A DNA stretch of 15,140 bases from an uncultured Alistipes sp. (GCA_947174295.1 CAMWIG010000026.1:1-15140); one strand, 5' to 3'. Shown: positions 1 to 7,913, counted from the stretch's first letter. Translations and numbers: made by a program. The notes: generated from the sequence alone by a model not told the origin.

Positions 1-860
1 TTGACCACCTCGATGCACGAGCCGCCGGTCGAGATGAGGTCTTCAATGACCACGACCTTCTGGCCCTTCTCCAAACGGCCCTCGATTTGGTTCGTGCGGC
101 CGTGGTCCTTGGCACCGCTGCGGACGTAGCCCATCGGCAGGCCGAGAATCGTGGCCGTGATGGCGGCATGGGCGATGCCGGCGGTCGACGTGCCCATCAG
201 CACCTCGGCCTCGGGGAACTTCGTGCGGACAATTTCGGCGAGCCCCGCCTCGACATGCTCGCGCACGTCGACGGACGAAAGCGTCAGACGGTTGTCGCAA
301 TAAATCGGGCTTTTGATACCGCTCGCCCACGTGAACGGCTGCTCGGGACGCAGGAATACGGCGCCTATCGAGAGCAAATCCTTGGCTATTTTCTTCTCCA
401 TTTCAGTAGTATAGTTTTGTTTCAATTCCATATTCAGCAGCGGGAACGGATTGCCCCGCCCGTCGCACTCGGTGCGGCCGACAGTCTCGAACCCCGCACG
501 GCGGTAGAACTCCGCAGCACGCCGGTTCTGCTCGTTGACGCACAGCCGCACCACGCCACGCCGCTCTACGGCGAAGCGAATCAGCATACGCCCCACTCCG
601 CGGCCGAAGACCGCAGGGTGCGCGAAGAGCATCTCCAACTCATCGCCGCCGATGCCCATGAAAGCCACGGCGACACCGCGTCCGTCGCGCACGGCATACA
701 ACTCGGCGACCGACGCCAACGCTTCGTCTACCTGCCCGCGTATGCGCACTATGTCGGCCTCAGCGAGAAAATCGTGAGTGGCGCGCACCGAGGCCTCCCA
801 CACCTGCGAAAGTTCGCGGCGCACGAGGCTGTCGCGGCCGTCGGCTCGCTCTATTTTCAT
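1..860 (-). CDS. pyrE: GNAT acetyltransferase-orotate phosphoribosyltransferase fusion (3' partial)
   Basis: One uninterrupted frame encodes two complete-looking domains. Residues 1-148 are a GNAT N-acetyltransferase resembling E. coli YjaB: ATHDFL at 27-32, the acetyl-CoA loop GRGVGRML at 86-93, NEQN at 109-112, AEFYRRAGF at 116-124 and a PFPLLNM ending at 138-144. From residue 154 (Met, position 401) it is PyrE, which joins orotate to PRPP to give OMP. Visible PyrE motifs are PFTWASGIKSPIYCDNR, KDHG and the PRPP loop VVVIEDLISTGGS. The last third of PyrE lies beyond the left edge. The start ATG overlaps the pyrF stop as ATGA, which suggests translational coupling. There are exactly 153 codons between the two Met codons and none is a stop. 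The acetyltransferase substrate is unknown. The protein may be made as a fusion, or PyrE may also start internally at 401. Confidence 0.88.
   Translation of the reverse strand, partial: MKIERADGRDSLVRRELSQVWEASVRATHDFLAEADIVRIRGQVDEALASVAELYAVRDGRGVAVAFMGIGGDELEMLFAHPAVFGRGVGRMLIRFAVERRGVVRLCVNEQNRRAAEFYRRAGFETVGRTECDGRGNPFPLLNMELKQNYTTEMEKKIAKDLLSIGAVFLRPEQPFTWASGIKSPIYCDNRLTLSSVDVREHVEAGLAEIVRTKFPEAEVLMGTSTAGIAHAAITATILGLPMGYVRSGAKDHGRTNQIEGRLEKGQKVVVIEDLISTGGSCIEVV
399..401 (-). other. Possible internal start codon for free PyrE
   Basis: This ATG matches the N-terminus expected for stand-alone PyrE (MEKKIAKDLL...). The roughly 30 nt before it (CAAAACTATACTACTGAA and the bases upstream) are strikingly AT-rich in a GC-rich operon and place A at -1 to -3. 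Bacteroidetes starts favour such A-rich, Shine-Dalgarno-free contexts. Internal initiation is an inference. The sequence shows only that the frame upstream stays open into the GNAT domain. Confidence 0.45.
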
Positions 861-1564
861 TCGCCCAAAAACTCCTCTACGCAGCGGCGATATGCGGCCA
901 CGGGGTCGGCGGCGGCAGTGATGGGCCGTCCGACGACGATATAGTCGGAACCTATCTCGCGGGCACGGGCGGGCGTGGTGACGCGCACCTGGTCGCCCAC
1001 CTCGCCGTCGGCGAAACGCACGCCCGGGGTGACGGTCAGAAAATCACGGCCGCAGGCATCCTTAACCATGCCGGCCTCCAACGGCGAGCAGACCACGCCG
1101 TCGAGTCCCGCCTCGCGGGTGTTGCAGGCGTACTTGACGATGGTGTCGTTAATCGACGCACCGATGAGCAGCTCGCGCTGCATGCGCTCCTCGCTCGTGG
1201 AGGTGAGCTGCGTGACGGCGATAAGCAGCGGGCGCGTGCCGTCCTCGCGGGTGAGCCCCTCGGCCGCGGCGCGCATCATCTCCACGGTGCCGGCCGCATG
1301 GACGTTGCACATGTCGACGTCCAGACGCGACAGCACGGCCATGGCCTTCTTCACAGTATTGGGGATGTCGTGCAGCTTCAAGTCGAGGAAGATGCGGTGT
1401 CCGCGGCGCTTGATTTCGCGGACAATCGACGGGCCCTCGGCGTAGTAGAGCTCCATGCCTATTTTCAGAAAGGGTTTGCGGGCTTCGTTTTCGAACAGGT
1501 CGAGAAAACGGAACGTATCCTCGGCCGAGCGGAAGTCGCATGCTATGATAACATCTTTTGCCAT
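857..1564 (-). CDS. pyrF: Orotidine 5'-phosphate decarboxylase
   Basis: PyrF decarboxylates OMP to UMP, the last step of the pathway. The 235-residue protein has the usual family length. Asp10 lies in VIIACDF, Lys34 in FLKIGMELY, and the catalytic D-x-K-x-x-D signature is Asp61, Lys63, Asp66 in FLDLKLHDIPNTVKKA. The phosphate-binding end reads VTPGVRFADGE and later DYIVVGRPI. Its start MAKDVIIACD lies 25 nt after the pyrD stop, and its TGA stop overlaps the ATG of the GNAT-PyrE gene. The last two enzymes of UMP synthesis are therefore translated from adjacent, coupled genes. Confidence 0.97.
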   Translation of the reverse strand: MAKDVIIACDFRSAEDTFRFLDLFENEARKPFLKIGMELYYAEGPSIVREIKRRGHRIFLDLKLHDIPNTVKKAMAVLSRLDVDMCNVHAAGTVEMMRAAAEGLTREDGTRPLLIAVTQLTSTSEERMQRELLIGASINDTIVKYACNTREAGLDGVVCSPLEAGMVKDACGRDFLTVTPGVRFADGEVGDQVRVTTPARAREIGSDYIVVGRPITAAADPVAAYRRCVEEFLGE

Positions 1565-1589
1565 AGTTGTATCGGGTCGTTTTTCAGTT

Positions 1590-2507
1590 TCAGTCGTTCT
1601 GTGCCGCGCCGATGATATCGCTCAGGCGCTCTATTCCGAGCCGCTCCATCTCCGCGGGCAGCGACTCGACAATCTCCTTGCAGGCGTAGGGGTTGCGCAG
1701 GTTGGCGGCACCCACCTCGACGGCCGTCGCGCCGGCCATCATCATCTCGATGACGTCGCGCGCGGTCTCCACGCCTCCGCATCCGATGACGGGTATCTTG
1801 CAGGCCGACGCAACCTGCCACACCATGCGCAGGGCGACGGGGAATATCGCCGCGCCGGAGAATCCGCCCATCGTGTTGGCGATGACGGGACGGCGGCGGC
1901 GCAGGTCGATGCGCATGCCGAGCATGGTGTTCACCAGACATATTCCGTCGGCGCCGGCATCTTCGCATGCACGCGCGATGGAGACGATGTCGGTCACGTT
2001 GGGGCTCAGCTTGATATATATCGGCTTGTCGGTCACGGCCTTGACGGCGCGCGTCACAGAGGCGGCATGGTCGGGGTCGGTGCCGAAGCTCATTCCTCCG
2101 TGGCGCACGTTGGGGCACGAGACGTTGACCTCGATGAGTCCGACCTGCTCCTCGCGGCCCAGACGCTCGGCGCACGCAGCGTACTCCTCGACCGAGAAGC
2201 CCGAGATGTTGGCGATGACCCGCTTGCGGAAGAATGTTTTCAGGTGCGGCAGCTCGTGCGCGACGACGGCGTCGAGCCCCGGATTTTGGAGCCCCACGGC
2301 GTTTATCATGCCCGCCGTGCACTCGGCGATGCGCGGCGTGGGGTTGCCGAAGCGCGGTTCGAGTGTCGTCCCCTTGAACGAGAACGTCCCGAGGATGTTT
2401 ATGTCGTAGAAGTCGCGGAACTCCCTGCCGTAGCCGAATGTTCCGCTGGCCGGGATAACGGGGTTATCCAGCCGCCAGCCGCTGAGTGTTACAGAAGTAT
2501 CGAGCAT
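1590..2507 (-). CDS. pyrD: Dihydroorotate dehydrogenase B, catalytic subunit
   Basis: This is a class 1B FMN-containing dihydroorotate dehydrogenase that oxidises dihydroorotate to orotate and passes electrons to PyrK and NAD+. I chose MLDTSVTLSG at 2507 as the start, giving 305 residues, the normal length. Motifs seen are PASGTFGYG (19-27), Lys45 in FSFKGTT, INAVGLQNPG (68-77), catalytic Cys131 in VNVSCPN, KLSPNVTD, NTMLGM, and the C-terminal FMN phosphate site GCGG plus AGATAVEVG. A frame open to 2549 would add 14 residues, but those are encoded by the intergenic TTTTGAATT-type repeat and do not look like PyrD. The gene follows pyrK after a 165-nt repeat-bearing gap, the widest inside the carA-pyrE part of the operon. 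Confidence 0.96.
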   Translation of the reverse strand: MLDTSVTLSGWRLDNPVIPASGTFGYGREFRDFYDINILGTFSFKGTTLEPRFGNPTPRIAECTAGMINAVGLQNPGLDAVVAHELPHLKTFFRKRVIANISGFSVEEYAACAERLGREEQVGLIEVNVSCPNVRHGGMSFGTDPDHAASVTRAVKAVTDKPIYIKLSPNVTDIVSIARACEDAGADGICLVNTMLGMRIDLRRRRPVIANTMGGFSGAAIFPVALRMVWQVASACKIPVIGCGGVETARDVIEMMMAGATAVEVGAANLRNPYACKEIVESLPAEMERLGIERLSDIIGAAQND

Positions 2508-2512
2508 GTTAT

Positions 2513-2670
2513 GCAATTCAAAATGCAAAATGCAAAATTCAAAATTCAAAATAATATATTCATCGACAGCATACGACGCATATCGTCGGCTGTAAAGAGC
2601 TGTCGCCGGCAGTCAAAATTCCCGATGCAGAGTCTCGATTTTGAATTCTGCATTTTGAATTTTGAATTGT
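2513..2670. repeat. Inverted-repeat insertion between pyrK and pyrD
   Basis: Two low-complexity arms built from TTCAAAAT and GCAAAAT units lie at about 2514-2550 and 2637-2667 and are inverse complements. A 31-nt core aligns with only two mismatches (left arm begins AATTCAAAATGCAAAATGCA). The roughly 85 bp between the arms holds smaller perfect inverted repeats, CGACAGC (2564-2570) with GCTGTCG (2599-2605), and inside them CGACG (2574-2578) with CGTCG (2584-2588). The transcript could fold into one long hairpin. Such arms resemble MITE-like intergenic repeats of Bacteroidetes. No transposase is present. Confidence 0.7.
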
Positions 2671-2672
2671 GC

Positions 2673-3407
2673 CTACCAAATAACCTCCTCTTTGGCAAGC
2701 ACCGGCCCCTCCTTGCAGATGCGTTTGCTGCCGCCCGCGGTCTTGCACGAGCAGCCCATGCAGGCGCCGAAGCCGCAGCCCATGCGCTCCTCGAAGCTCA
2801 GCTGGCCGTCGCACTGCGCGGCGTCGCACAGCGCCCGCAGCATCGGCAGCGGGCCGCAGGCGTAGAAGTAGTCGAACTCCACGTCGGGCAGAACGTCGGT
2901 CACGAAGCCCTTCGTGCCCATGCTGCCGTCGGCCGTGGCGACCCTCACGTCGGCGCCCAGAGCACGGAACTCGTCGGCATAGAAGACCTCGGCGGCCGTA
3001 TTGAAGCCGAGCACCACGCTCACCCGACGCCCCTCGGCGATGAGCCGGCGGGCGAGGTTGTAGAGCGGAGGCACGCCCACGCCGCCGCCCACGAGCAGCG
3101 GACGCTGCGCGGCCGTGTCGGTCGAGAAGCCGTTGCCGAGCCCCGTGAGCAGGTCGAGCCGCTCGCCGGCCGTCATGCGGCTCATGTCGGCCGTACCTTC
3201 GCCGACGACCTTATAAATCAGCGTTATCGACCCCTCGTCCCAGTCGCAGACCGAAATCGGACGGCGGAGGAAGCGGCCCGGCAGTTCGATGTTGACGAAC
3301 TGCCCGGGGCGCGTGATGTACTGCGTGTCGCCGGCGAGCCGCATGCGCCACACGGAGGCGGTCAGAGGCTCGTTGGAGAGAATTGTGTAGATGCCTTTCT
3401 TATACAT
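2673..3407 (-). CDS. pyrK: Dihydroorotate dehydrogenase B, electron transfer subunit
   Basis: PyrK is the FAD and [2Fe-2S] partner of PyrD that connects dihydroorotate oxidation to NAD+. In its 244 residues I see the FAD-binding RRPISV (R49, S52), the nucleotide-binding LLVGGGVGVPPL (105-115), YACGPLPML (182-190), and the cluster ligands Cys211, Cys216, Cys219 and Cys231 in the pattern C-x4-C-x2-C-x11-C. The length matches the family. It starts 38 nt after carB and precedes its partner pyrD. The presence of pyrK identifies the NAD-linked type 1B enzyme, as expected for an anaerobe. Confidence 0.96.
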   Translation of the reverse strand: MYKKGIYTILSNEPLTASVWRMRLAGDTQYITRPGQFVNIELPGRFLRRPISVCDWDEGSITLIYKVVGEGTADMSRMTAGERLDLLTGLGNGFSTDTAAQRPLLVGGGVGVPPLYNLARRLIAEGRRVSVVLGFNTAAEVFYADEFRALGADVRVATADGSMGTKGFVTDVLPDVEFDYFYACGPLPMLRALCDAAQCDGQLSFEERMGCGFGACMGCSCKTAGGSKRICKEGPVLAKEEVIW

Positions 3408-3445
3408 TGTGCAGTGGTTTGCAATCGTTACACTCTATCGCCCGG

Positions 3446-6400
3446 CTACTCGGAGTCGATGGTCGAGACGTTGAACGTAATCTCTTCCAGCACGTCGAGA
3501 AGCACGCGCACGGTTTCCAGAGCGGTAAATATCGTCACGTTGTTCTCGACGGCGGCACGACGTATCTCGTAGCCGTCCAGACGCGTCTTGTGCTGGTTGA
3601 TGTCGACGACGTTGATTACGTAGTTGACATGCCCCTGACGCAGCGAGTCGATAATTTCGGTGCTGCCCTCCCGGAGTTTCAGACGCGTGCGGGTGCGGAT
3701 GCCGTGTTCGCGCAGGAACGCCGCGGTACCCGACGTGGCCTCGATGTTGAAGCCCAGGTCGTAGAAGCGGCGCACGAGCGGCAGTGCGGCCTCCTTGTAT
3801 ATGTCGGCGATGGTGACGAAAATCGTACCGTAGTTGGCGACGGTCATGCCCGACGACTGCAACGCCTTGTAGAGCGCGCGCGTGAGCTTGTTGTCGTAGC
3901 CGATGGCCTCGCCCGTGGATTTCATCTCGGGCGAGAGGTAGGACTCCACGCCGCGAATCTTCGAGAACGAGAAGGCCGGAGCCTTGACGAACCACCGCTT
4001 TTTGAGAGGTGCGACGACCTCCGTGATGCCCAGCTCGCGGAGCGTGCGGCCAAGCATGACCTGCGTGGCGATGTGCGCCATGGGAACTCCCGTGGATTTC
4101 GAGAGGAACGGCACGGTGCGCGAAGAGCGGGGGTTGACCTCGATGATGTAGATTTCGTCGTCCTTGTCGCAGATGAACTGTATGTTGTACAGACCGCGGA
4201 TGCCGATTCTCAGACCCAGACGAACCGTGTAGTCGACGATTTTGCGCTTGGCCTCCTCGCTGACGCTGAACGTCGGGTAGACGCTTATCGAGTCGCCGGA
4301 GTGGATGCCCGTCTTCTCGACGTGCTCCATGATGCCGGGGATGTAGACGTCGCGGCCGTCGCAGATGGCATCGACCTCCAACTCGCGGCCCATGATGTAG
4401 CGGTCGACGAGCACCGGCGAGTCGGTGTTGACCTCGACGGCCGTTTGCAGGTAGTGGCGCAGCGACTCCTCGTTGCTGACAATCTGCATGGCGCGGCCGC
4501 CCAGCACGTAGCTCGGACGAACCAGAACCGGGTAGCCTATGCGCTCGGCGGCGCGCACGCCGGCCTCGATGTCGGTCACGGCCTCGGCCTCGGGCTGCGG
4601 GATTCGAAGCTCCTCCATGATTTTCTCGAAGCAGCCGCGATCCTCAGCGTTGCGGATAGCCTCGACGTCGGTTCCGATAATCTCCACGCCCAGTGCGGCC
4701 AGCGGCGCGGCGAGATTGATGGCCGTCTGGCCTCCGAGCGACACGACGATGCCCTTCGGACGTTCGAGGTGGATGACGTTCATCACATCCTCGACCGTCA
4801 GAGGCTCGAAGTAGAGTTTGTCGCTGGTCGTATAGTCGGTCGAGACGGTCTCGGGATTGTTGTTGATGATGATGGCCTCGTAGCCCGCCTCGCGAATCGA
4901 CCAGATGGCGTGCACGGTCGAGTAGTCGAACTCCACGCCCTGACCGATGCGTATCGGGCCCGAACCCAGCACGACGATCTTCTCGCGGCCGCTGACAATC
5001 GACTCGTTCTCCTGCTCGTAGGTCGAGTAGAAGTAGGGAACGTAGGAGGAGAACTCGCTGGCGCAGGTGTCGATCATCTTGTAGACGGGGAAGATGCCGT
5101 GCTCCTTGCGCATGAGGTACATCTCGCTCTCGGACATGCCCCACTGCTGGCCTATGTATTTGTCGCTGAATCCCATGCGCTTGGCATCGCGCAGCGTCTC
5201 CACGTCGCGCGGATTCTCGCGCACGACATGCTCGAACTCGACGATGTTGCGAATCTTTTCGAGGAAGAACATGTCGATTTTCGTGTCGTTGTATATCAGC
5301 GTGAGGTCGACGCCCCGGCGCACGAGCTGCGCGACGGCGTAGATGCGGTCGTCGGTGCCCTCCTTGATATAGCGCATCATCTCGTCGACGGGCATATCGT
5401 CGAATTTCTTGTGGTGGATATGGCAGACGCCCGTTTCGAGCGAACGCACCGCTTTGAGAAGCGACTCCTCGACGGTGCGGCCGACCGACATCACCTCGCC
5501 CGTGGCCTTCATCTGAGTGCCGAGCTTGTTAGACGCATCGGAGAACTTGTCGAACGGGAAACGCGCGATTTTGGTGACCACGTAGTCGAGCGTAGGCTCG
5601 AACGACGCCGGAGTGTTGGCGATGCGTATCTCGTCGAGCGTAAGACCCACGGCGATTTTGGCGCTCACGCGGGCAATCGGGTAGCCGCTGGCCTTCGACG
5701 CCAGAGCCGACGAGCGCGACACGCGCGGATTGACCTCGATAAGGTAGTAGCGGAACGACAGCGGGTCCAGAGCGAACTGCACGTTGCAGCCGCCCTCGAT
5801 TTTCAGCGCCCGGATGATTTTCAGCGCCGAATCGCGCAGAAGCTGGTACTCCTTGTTGGTGAGCGTCTGGCTCGGGGCGACGACTATCGAGTCGCCGGTA
5901 TGGATACCCACCGGATCGACATTCTCCATGTTGCAGATGGCGATCGCCGTGTCGTTGGAGTCGCGGATTACCTCGTACTCGATCTCCTTGTAGCCCTTGA
6001 TGCTCTTCTCGACCAGCACCTGATGCACGGGCGAGAGCACCAGAGCGTTGCGCATCATCTCGCGCAGCTGCTTCTCGTCGTAGGCGAAGCCGCCGCCCGT
6101 ACCGCCCAGCGTGAAGGCCGGACGCAGCACGACGGGATAGCCTATCTCGTCGGCAGCGCGCACGCCCTCCTCCTCGGAGCATGCGATGGTCGACGGCAGG
6201 ACGGGTTCGCCCAGCGACTCGCACAACTCCTTGAAGAGCTCGCGGTCCTCGGCGCGCTCGATGGACTCGAACGACGTGCCGAGAATCTCGACCTGGCACT
6301 CTTTGAGCACGCCCTTCTTGGCGAGCTGCACGGCCAGATTGAGACCCGTCTGTCCGCCCAGTCCCGGAACGATGGCGTCGGGACGCTCGTAGCGGATGAT

Positions 6401-6628
6401 TTTGGCGACGTATTCCAGCGTCAGCGGCTCCATGTAGACCTTGTCGGCGATGTGCGTGTCGGTCATTATGGTGGCCGGGTTGGAGTTGACGAGCACTACC
6501 TCGTAGCCCTCCTCTTTGAGTGCAAGGCAGGCCTGGGTACCCGCGTAGTCGAACTCGGCGGCCTGACCGATGACAATCGGGCCCGAGCCGATGACCATGA
6601 CTTTGTTTATGTCGGTTCTTTTAGGCAT
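3446..6628 (-). CDS. carB: Carbamoyl-phosphate synthase, large subunit
   Basis: CarB makes carbamoyl phosphate from bicarbonate, two ATP and ammonia delivered by CarA. The 1060-residue protein has the full duplicated architecture. Half one opens with MVIGSGPIVIGQAAEFDYAG and has the ATP-grasp stretch LGGTGGGFAYDE. An oligomerisation region follows at about 400-550. Half two opens with VVLGSGPIRIGQGVEFDYST and has VLGGRAMQIV. The last 125 or so residues are the methylglyoxal-synthase-like allosteric domain, where UMP inhibits in known enzymes. NPATIMTD and NNNPETVSTD mark the paired repeats. The start ATG lies 8 nt inside the carA stop region, so the subunits overlap and are probably coupled in translation. 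No lesion was seen. Confidence 0.98.
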   Translation of the reverse strand: MPKRTDINKVMVIGSGPIVIGQAAEFDYAGTQACLALKEEGYEVVLVNSNPATIMTDTHIADKVYMEPLTLEYVAKIIRYERPDAIVPGLGGQTGLNLAVQLAKKGVLKECQVEILGTSFESIERAEDRELFKELCESLGEPVLPSTIACSEEEGVRAADEIGYPVVLRPAFTLGGTGGGFAYDEKQLREMMRNALVLSPVHQVLVEKSIKGYKEIEYEVIRDSNDTAIAICNMENVDPVGIHTGDSIVVAPSQTLTNKEYQLLRDSALKIIRALKIEGGCNVQFALDPLSFRYYLIEVNPRVSRSSALASKASGYPIARVSAKIAVGLTLDEIRIANTPASFEPTLDYVVTKIARFPFDKFSDASNKLGTQMKATGEVMSVGRTVEESLLKAVRSLETGVCHIHHKKFDDMPVDEMMRYIKEGTDDRIYAVAQLVRRGVDLTLIYNDTKIDMFFLEKIRNIVEFEHVVRENPRDVETLRDAKRMGFSDKYIGQQWGMSESEMYLMRKEHGIFPVYKMIDTCASEFSSYVPYFYSTYEQENESIVSGREKIVVLGSGPIRIGQGVEFDYSTVHAIWSIREAGYEAIIINNNPETVSTDYTTSDKLYFEPLTVEDVMNVIHLERPKGIVVSLGGQTAINLAAPLAALGVEIIGTDVEAIRNAEDRGCFEKIMEELRIPQPEAEAVTDIEAGVRAAERIGYPVLVRPSYVLGGRAMQIVSNEESLRHYLQTAVEVNTDSPVLVDRYIMGRELEVDAICDGRDVYIPGIMEHVEKTGIHSGDSISVYPTFSVSEEAKRKIVDYTVRLGLRIGIRGLYNIQFICDKDDEIYIIEVNPRSSRTVPFLSKSTGVPMAHIATQVMLGRTLRELGITEVVAPLKKRWFVKAPAFSFSKIRGVESYLSPEMKSTGEAIGYDNKLTRALYKALQSSGMTVANYGTIFVTIADIYKEAALPLVRRFYDLGFNIEATSGTAAFLREHGIRTRTRLKLREGSTEIIDSLRQGHVNYVINVVDINQHKTRLDGYEIRRAAVENNVTIFTALETVRVLLDVLEEITFNVSTIDSE

Positions 6629-7712
6629 TTCTGTGTTCCTCCATCATTTTAATGAACTTATCGAACAAATAGGAGCTGTCCTGCGGGCCGGGAGCGCTCT
6701 CGGGGTGGTACTGCACCGAGAAGACCATGTCCTCGCGGCACTCGACGCCTTCGGCCGTGTCGTCCAGAAGATTGACATGGGTAAGGCGCAGGCGCGTGCC
6801 ATCCAACGACGCGATGTCGACGGCGAAGCTGTGATTCTGGCTGGTGATTTCGATTTTGCCCGTGTCGAGATTCTTCACCGGGTGGTTGCCGCCGCGGTGG
6901 CCGAACTTCATCTTGAAGGTCTTGGCGCCGTAGGCCAGCGATACCATCTGATGGCCCATGCAGATACCGAAAATCGGCAGACGGCCGCGCAGTCCGCGCA
7001 CGGTCTCGATTACGGGCTGCACGTTCTCGGGGTCGCCAGGGCCGTTCGAGAGGAACACCCCGTCGGGACGGAACGCCAGAATCTCCTCTACCGACGCGTC
7101 GAACGGCACGACGGTGACGTTGCACCCCTTGGCGTTGAGCGAGCGGATGATGTTGTACTTGATGCCGCAGTCGATGGCCACAACGTCGTACTTGTGGTTG
7201 GGCGTGCGCGACATCCAGCGCTTGCGGCAGCTCACGCGCGAAACCACGTCCGTCGGAATCGGATGTTCGCGCAGGCGCCGCAGCGCCTCCTCGCACGGAG
7301 TGTCGATGTCGGTCATGATGACCCGCTGGCTGCCCTCGGAGCGGATGATGCGCGTGATGCAGCGCGTGTCGACGCCGCTGATGCCCGGGATTCCGTGCTC
7401 CTCGAAGACCTCGTTCATGGTCTTCGTGTAGCGGAAATTCGACGGCGAGTCGTTGTACTCGCGGACAATCATGCCGCCGATGGTCGGGAATTTGGTCTCG
7501 TAGTCCTCCTCCGTGATGCCGTAATTGCCTATCAGCGGATAGGTCATCACGACCATCTGGCCGGTGTAGGACGGGTCGGAGAGAATCTCCTGATAGCCCA
7601 CCATCGAGGTGTTGAAGACTATCTCGCAGACCGCCTCCTTGCGCGCACCGAACCCGTAACCGCAGAACTCGCGGCCGTTTTCGAGAACGATTTTTCTGTC
7701 AAATGGTTTCAT
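6621..7712 (-). CDS. carA: Carbamoyl-phosphate synthase, small (glutaminase) subunit
   Basis: CarA hydrolyses glutamine and channels ammonia to CarB. The 363-residue protein has the CarA-specific N-terminal domain (FNTSMVGYQEILSDPSY at 33-49) and a class I glutamine amidotransferase domain. Its triad is Cys251 in GICMGHQ, His336 and Glu338 in YHPESAPGP. LSNGPGDPE (221-229) and NHSFAVD (293-299) are also present. The start MKPFDRKIVLENG fits the family. Its AUG lies inside the 3' arm of a long inverted repeat that starts in the upstream gap, so initiation may be controlled by RNA structure. A 366-nt repeat-rich gap separates it from pyrC. Confidence 0.97.
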   Translation of the reverse strand: MKPFDRKIVLENGREFCGYGFGARKEAVCEIVFNTSMVGYQEILSDPSYTGQMVVMTYPLIGNYGITEEDYETKFPTIGGMIVREYNDSPSNFRYTKTMNEVFEEHGIPGISGVDTRCITRIIRSEGSQRVIMTDIDTPCEEALRRLREHPIPTDVVSRVSCRKRWMSRTPNHKYDVVAIDCGIKYNIIRSLNAKGCNVTVVPFDASVEEILAFRPDGVFLSNGPGDPENVQPVIETVRGLRGRLPIFGICMGHQMVSLAYGAKTFKMKFGHRGGNHPVKNLDTGKIEITSQNHSFAVDIASLDGTRLRLTHVNLLDDTAEGVECREDMVFSVQYHPESAPGPQDSSYLFDKFIKMMEEHRNA

Positions 7713-7854
7713 CGAAATATCCTTTAAAACGAATCCGACAATCGGATTCCGTAAAATTATTTTGTTTTATTCTATTCTCTTTTCACGCCCCGAACCCGAA
7801 ATTGTCGGATTCGTTTTACATGAACTTGTTCATGAAACCGGATATTTCGATGAA
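7708..7854 (-). promoter_or_regulatory. Long inverted repeat that would pair the carA start codon
   Basis: In the carA transcript, 7854-7840 is the perfect complement of 7722-7708 (sense GGATATTTCGATGAA, which contains the carA ATG), and 7818-7801 (TAAAACGAATCCGACAAT) is the perfect complement of 7742-7725. Only 2 nt separate the two stems on the 3' side and 21 nt on the 5' side. Those 21 nt contain their own 7-bp hairpin CATGAAC-TT-GTTCATG. A competing local hairpin, GAATCCGA-TTG-TCGGATTC (7749-7731), uses the 3' arm alone. The pairing is read from the sequence. Its regulatory role is inferred. Confidence 0.6.
7715..7810. repeat. Direct repeat in carA leader, copy 1
   Basis: This copy is nearly identical from 7729 to 7810 to 7967-8049, with one indel and a few substitutions in the pyrimidine tract, and is weakly similar back to 7715. 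It includes the palindrome GAATCCGACAATCGGATTC at 7731-7749 and ends with CGAACCCGAAATTGTCGGAT. Its left end runs into the carA start. Confidence 0.8.
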
Positions 7855-7875
7855 TATCCGAACACCCCTCCTAAA

Positions 7876-7913
7876 TCCTCCCCTTACCGTAGGGGAGGAC
7901 TTACTATTTTTTT
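7876..7913 (+). repeat. Palindromic element with T-tract, REP-like
   Basis: A perfect 9-bp stem TCCTCCCCT / AGGGGAGGA with a 6-nt loop is followed on the plus strand by CTTACTA and seven T. It reads as an intrinsic terminator only on the plus strand, opposite to the pyr operon, and no plus-strand gene ends here. The surrounding CCCCTCCTAAATCCTCCCC resembles intergenic GC-rich palindromes common in Bacteroidetes, so a dispersed repeat is more likely than a working terminator. Confidence 0.55.

Noticed and set aside
2508..2549. Fourteen-residue N-terminal extension of PyrD (MNFEFCILHFELHN)
   Set aside because: It is encoded by the TTTTGAATT repeat. Met at 2507 gives the normal PyrD N-terminus and length.
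1455..3572. Plus-strand open frame of 705 codons opposite pyrF, pyrD and pyrK
   Set aside because: It runs across three genes and their gaps on the other strand, with low-complexity composition. It is a shadow frame.
3383..6652. Plus-strand open frame of 1089 codons opposite carB
   Set aside because: It is antisense to the well-supported carB gene. Long antisense frames arise from GC-rich codon bias. The translation is Arg/His/Val/Asp-rich with no family motif.
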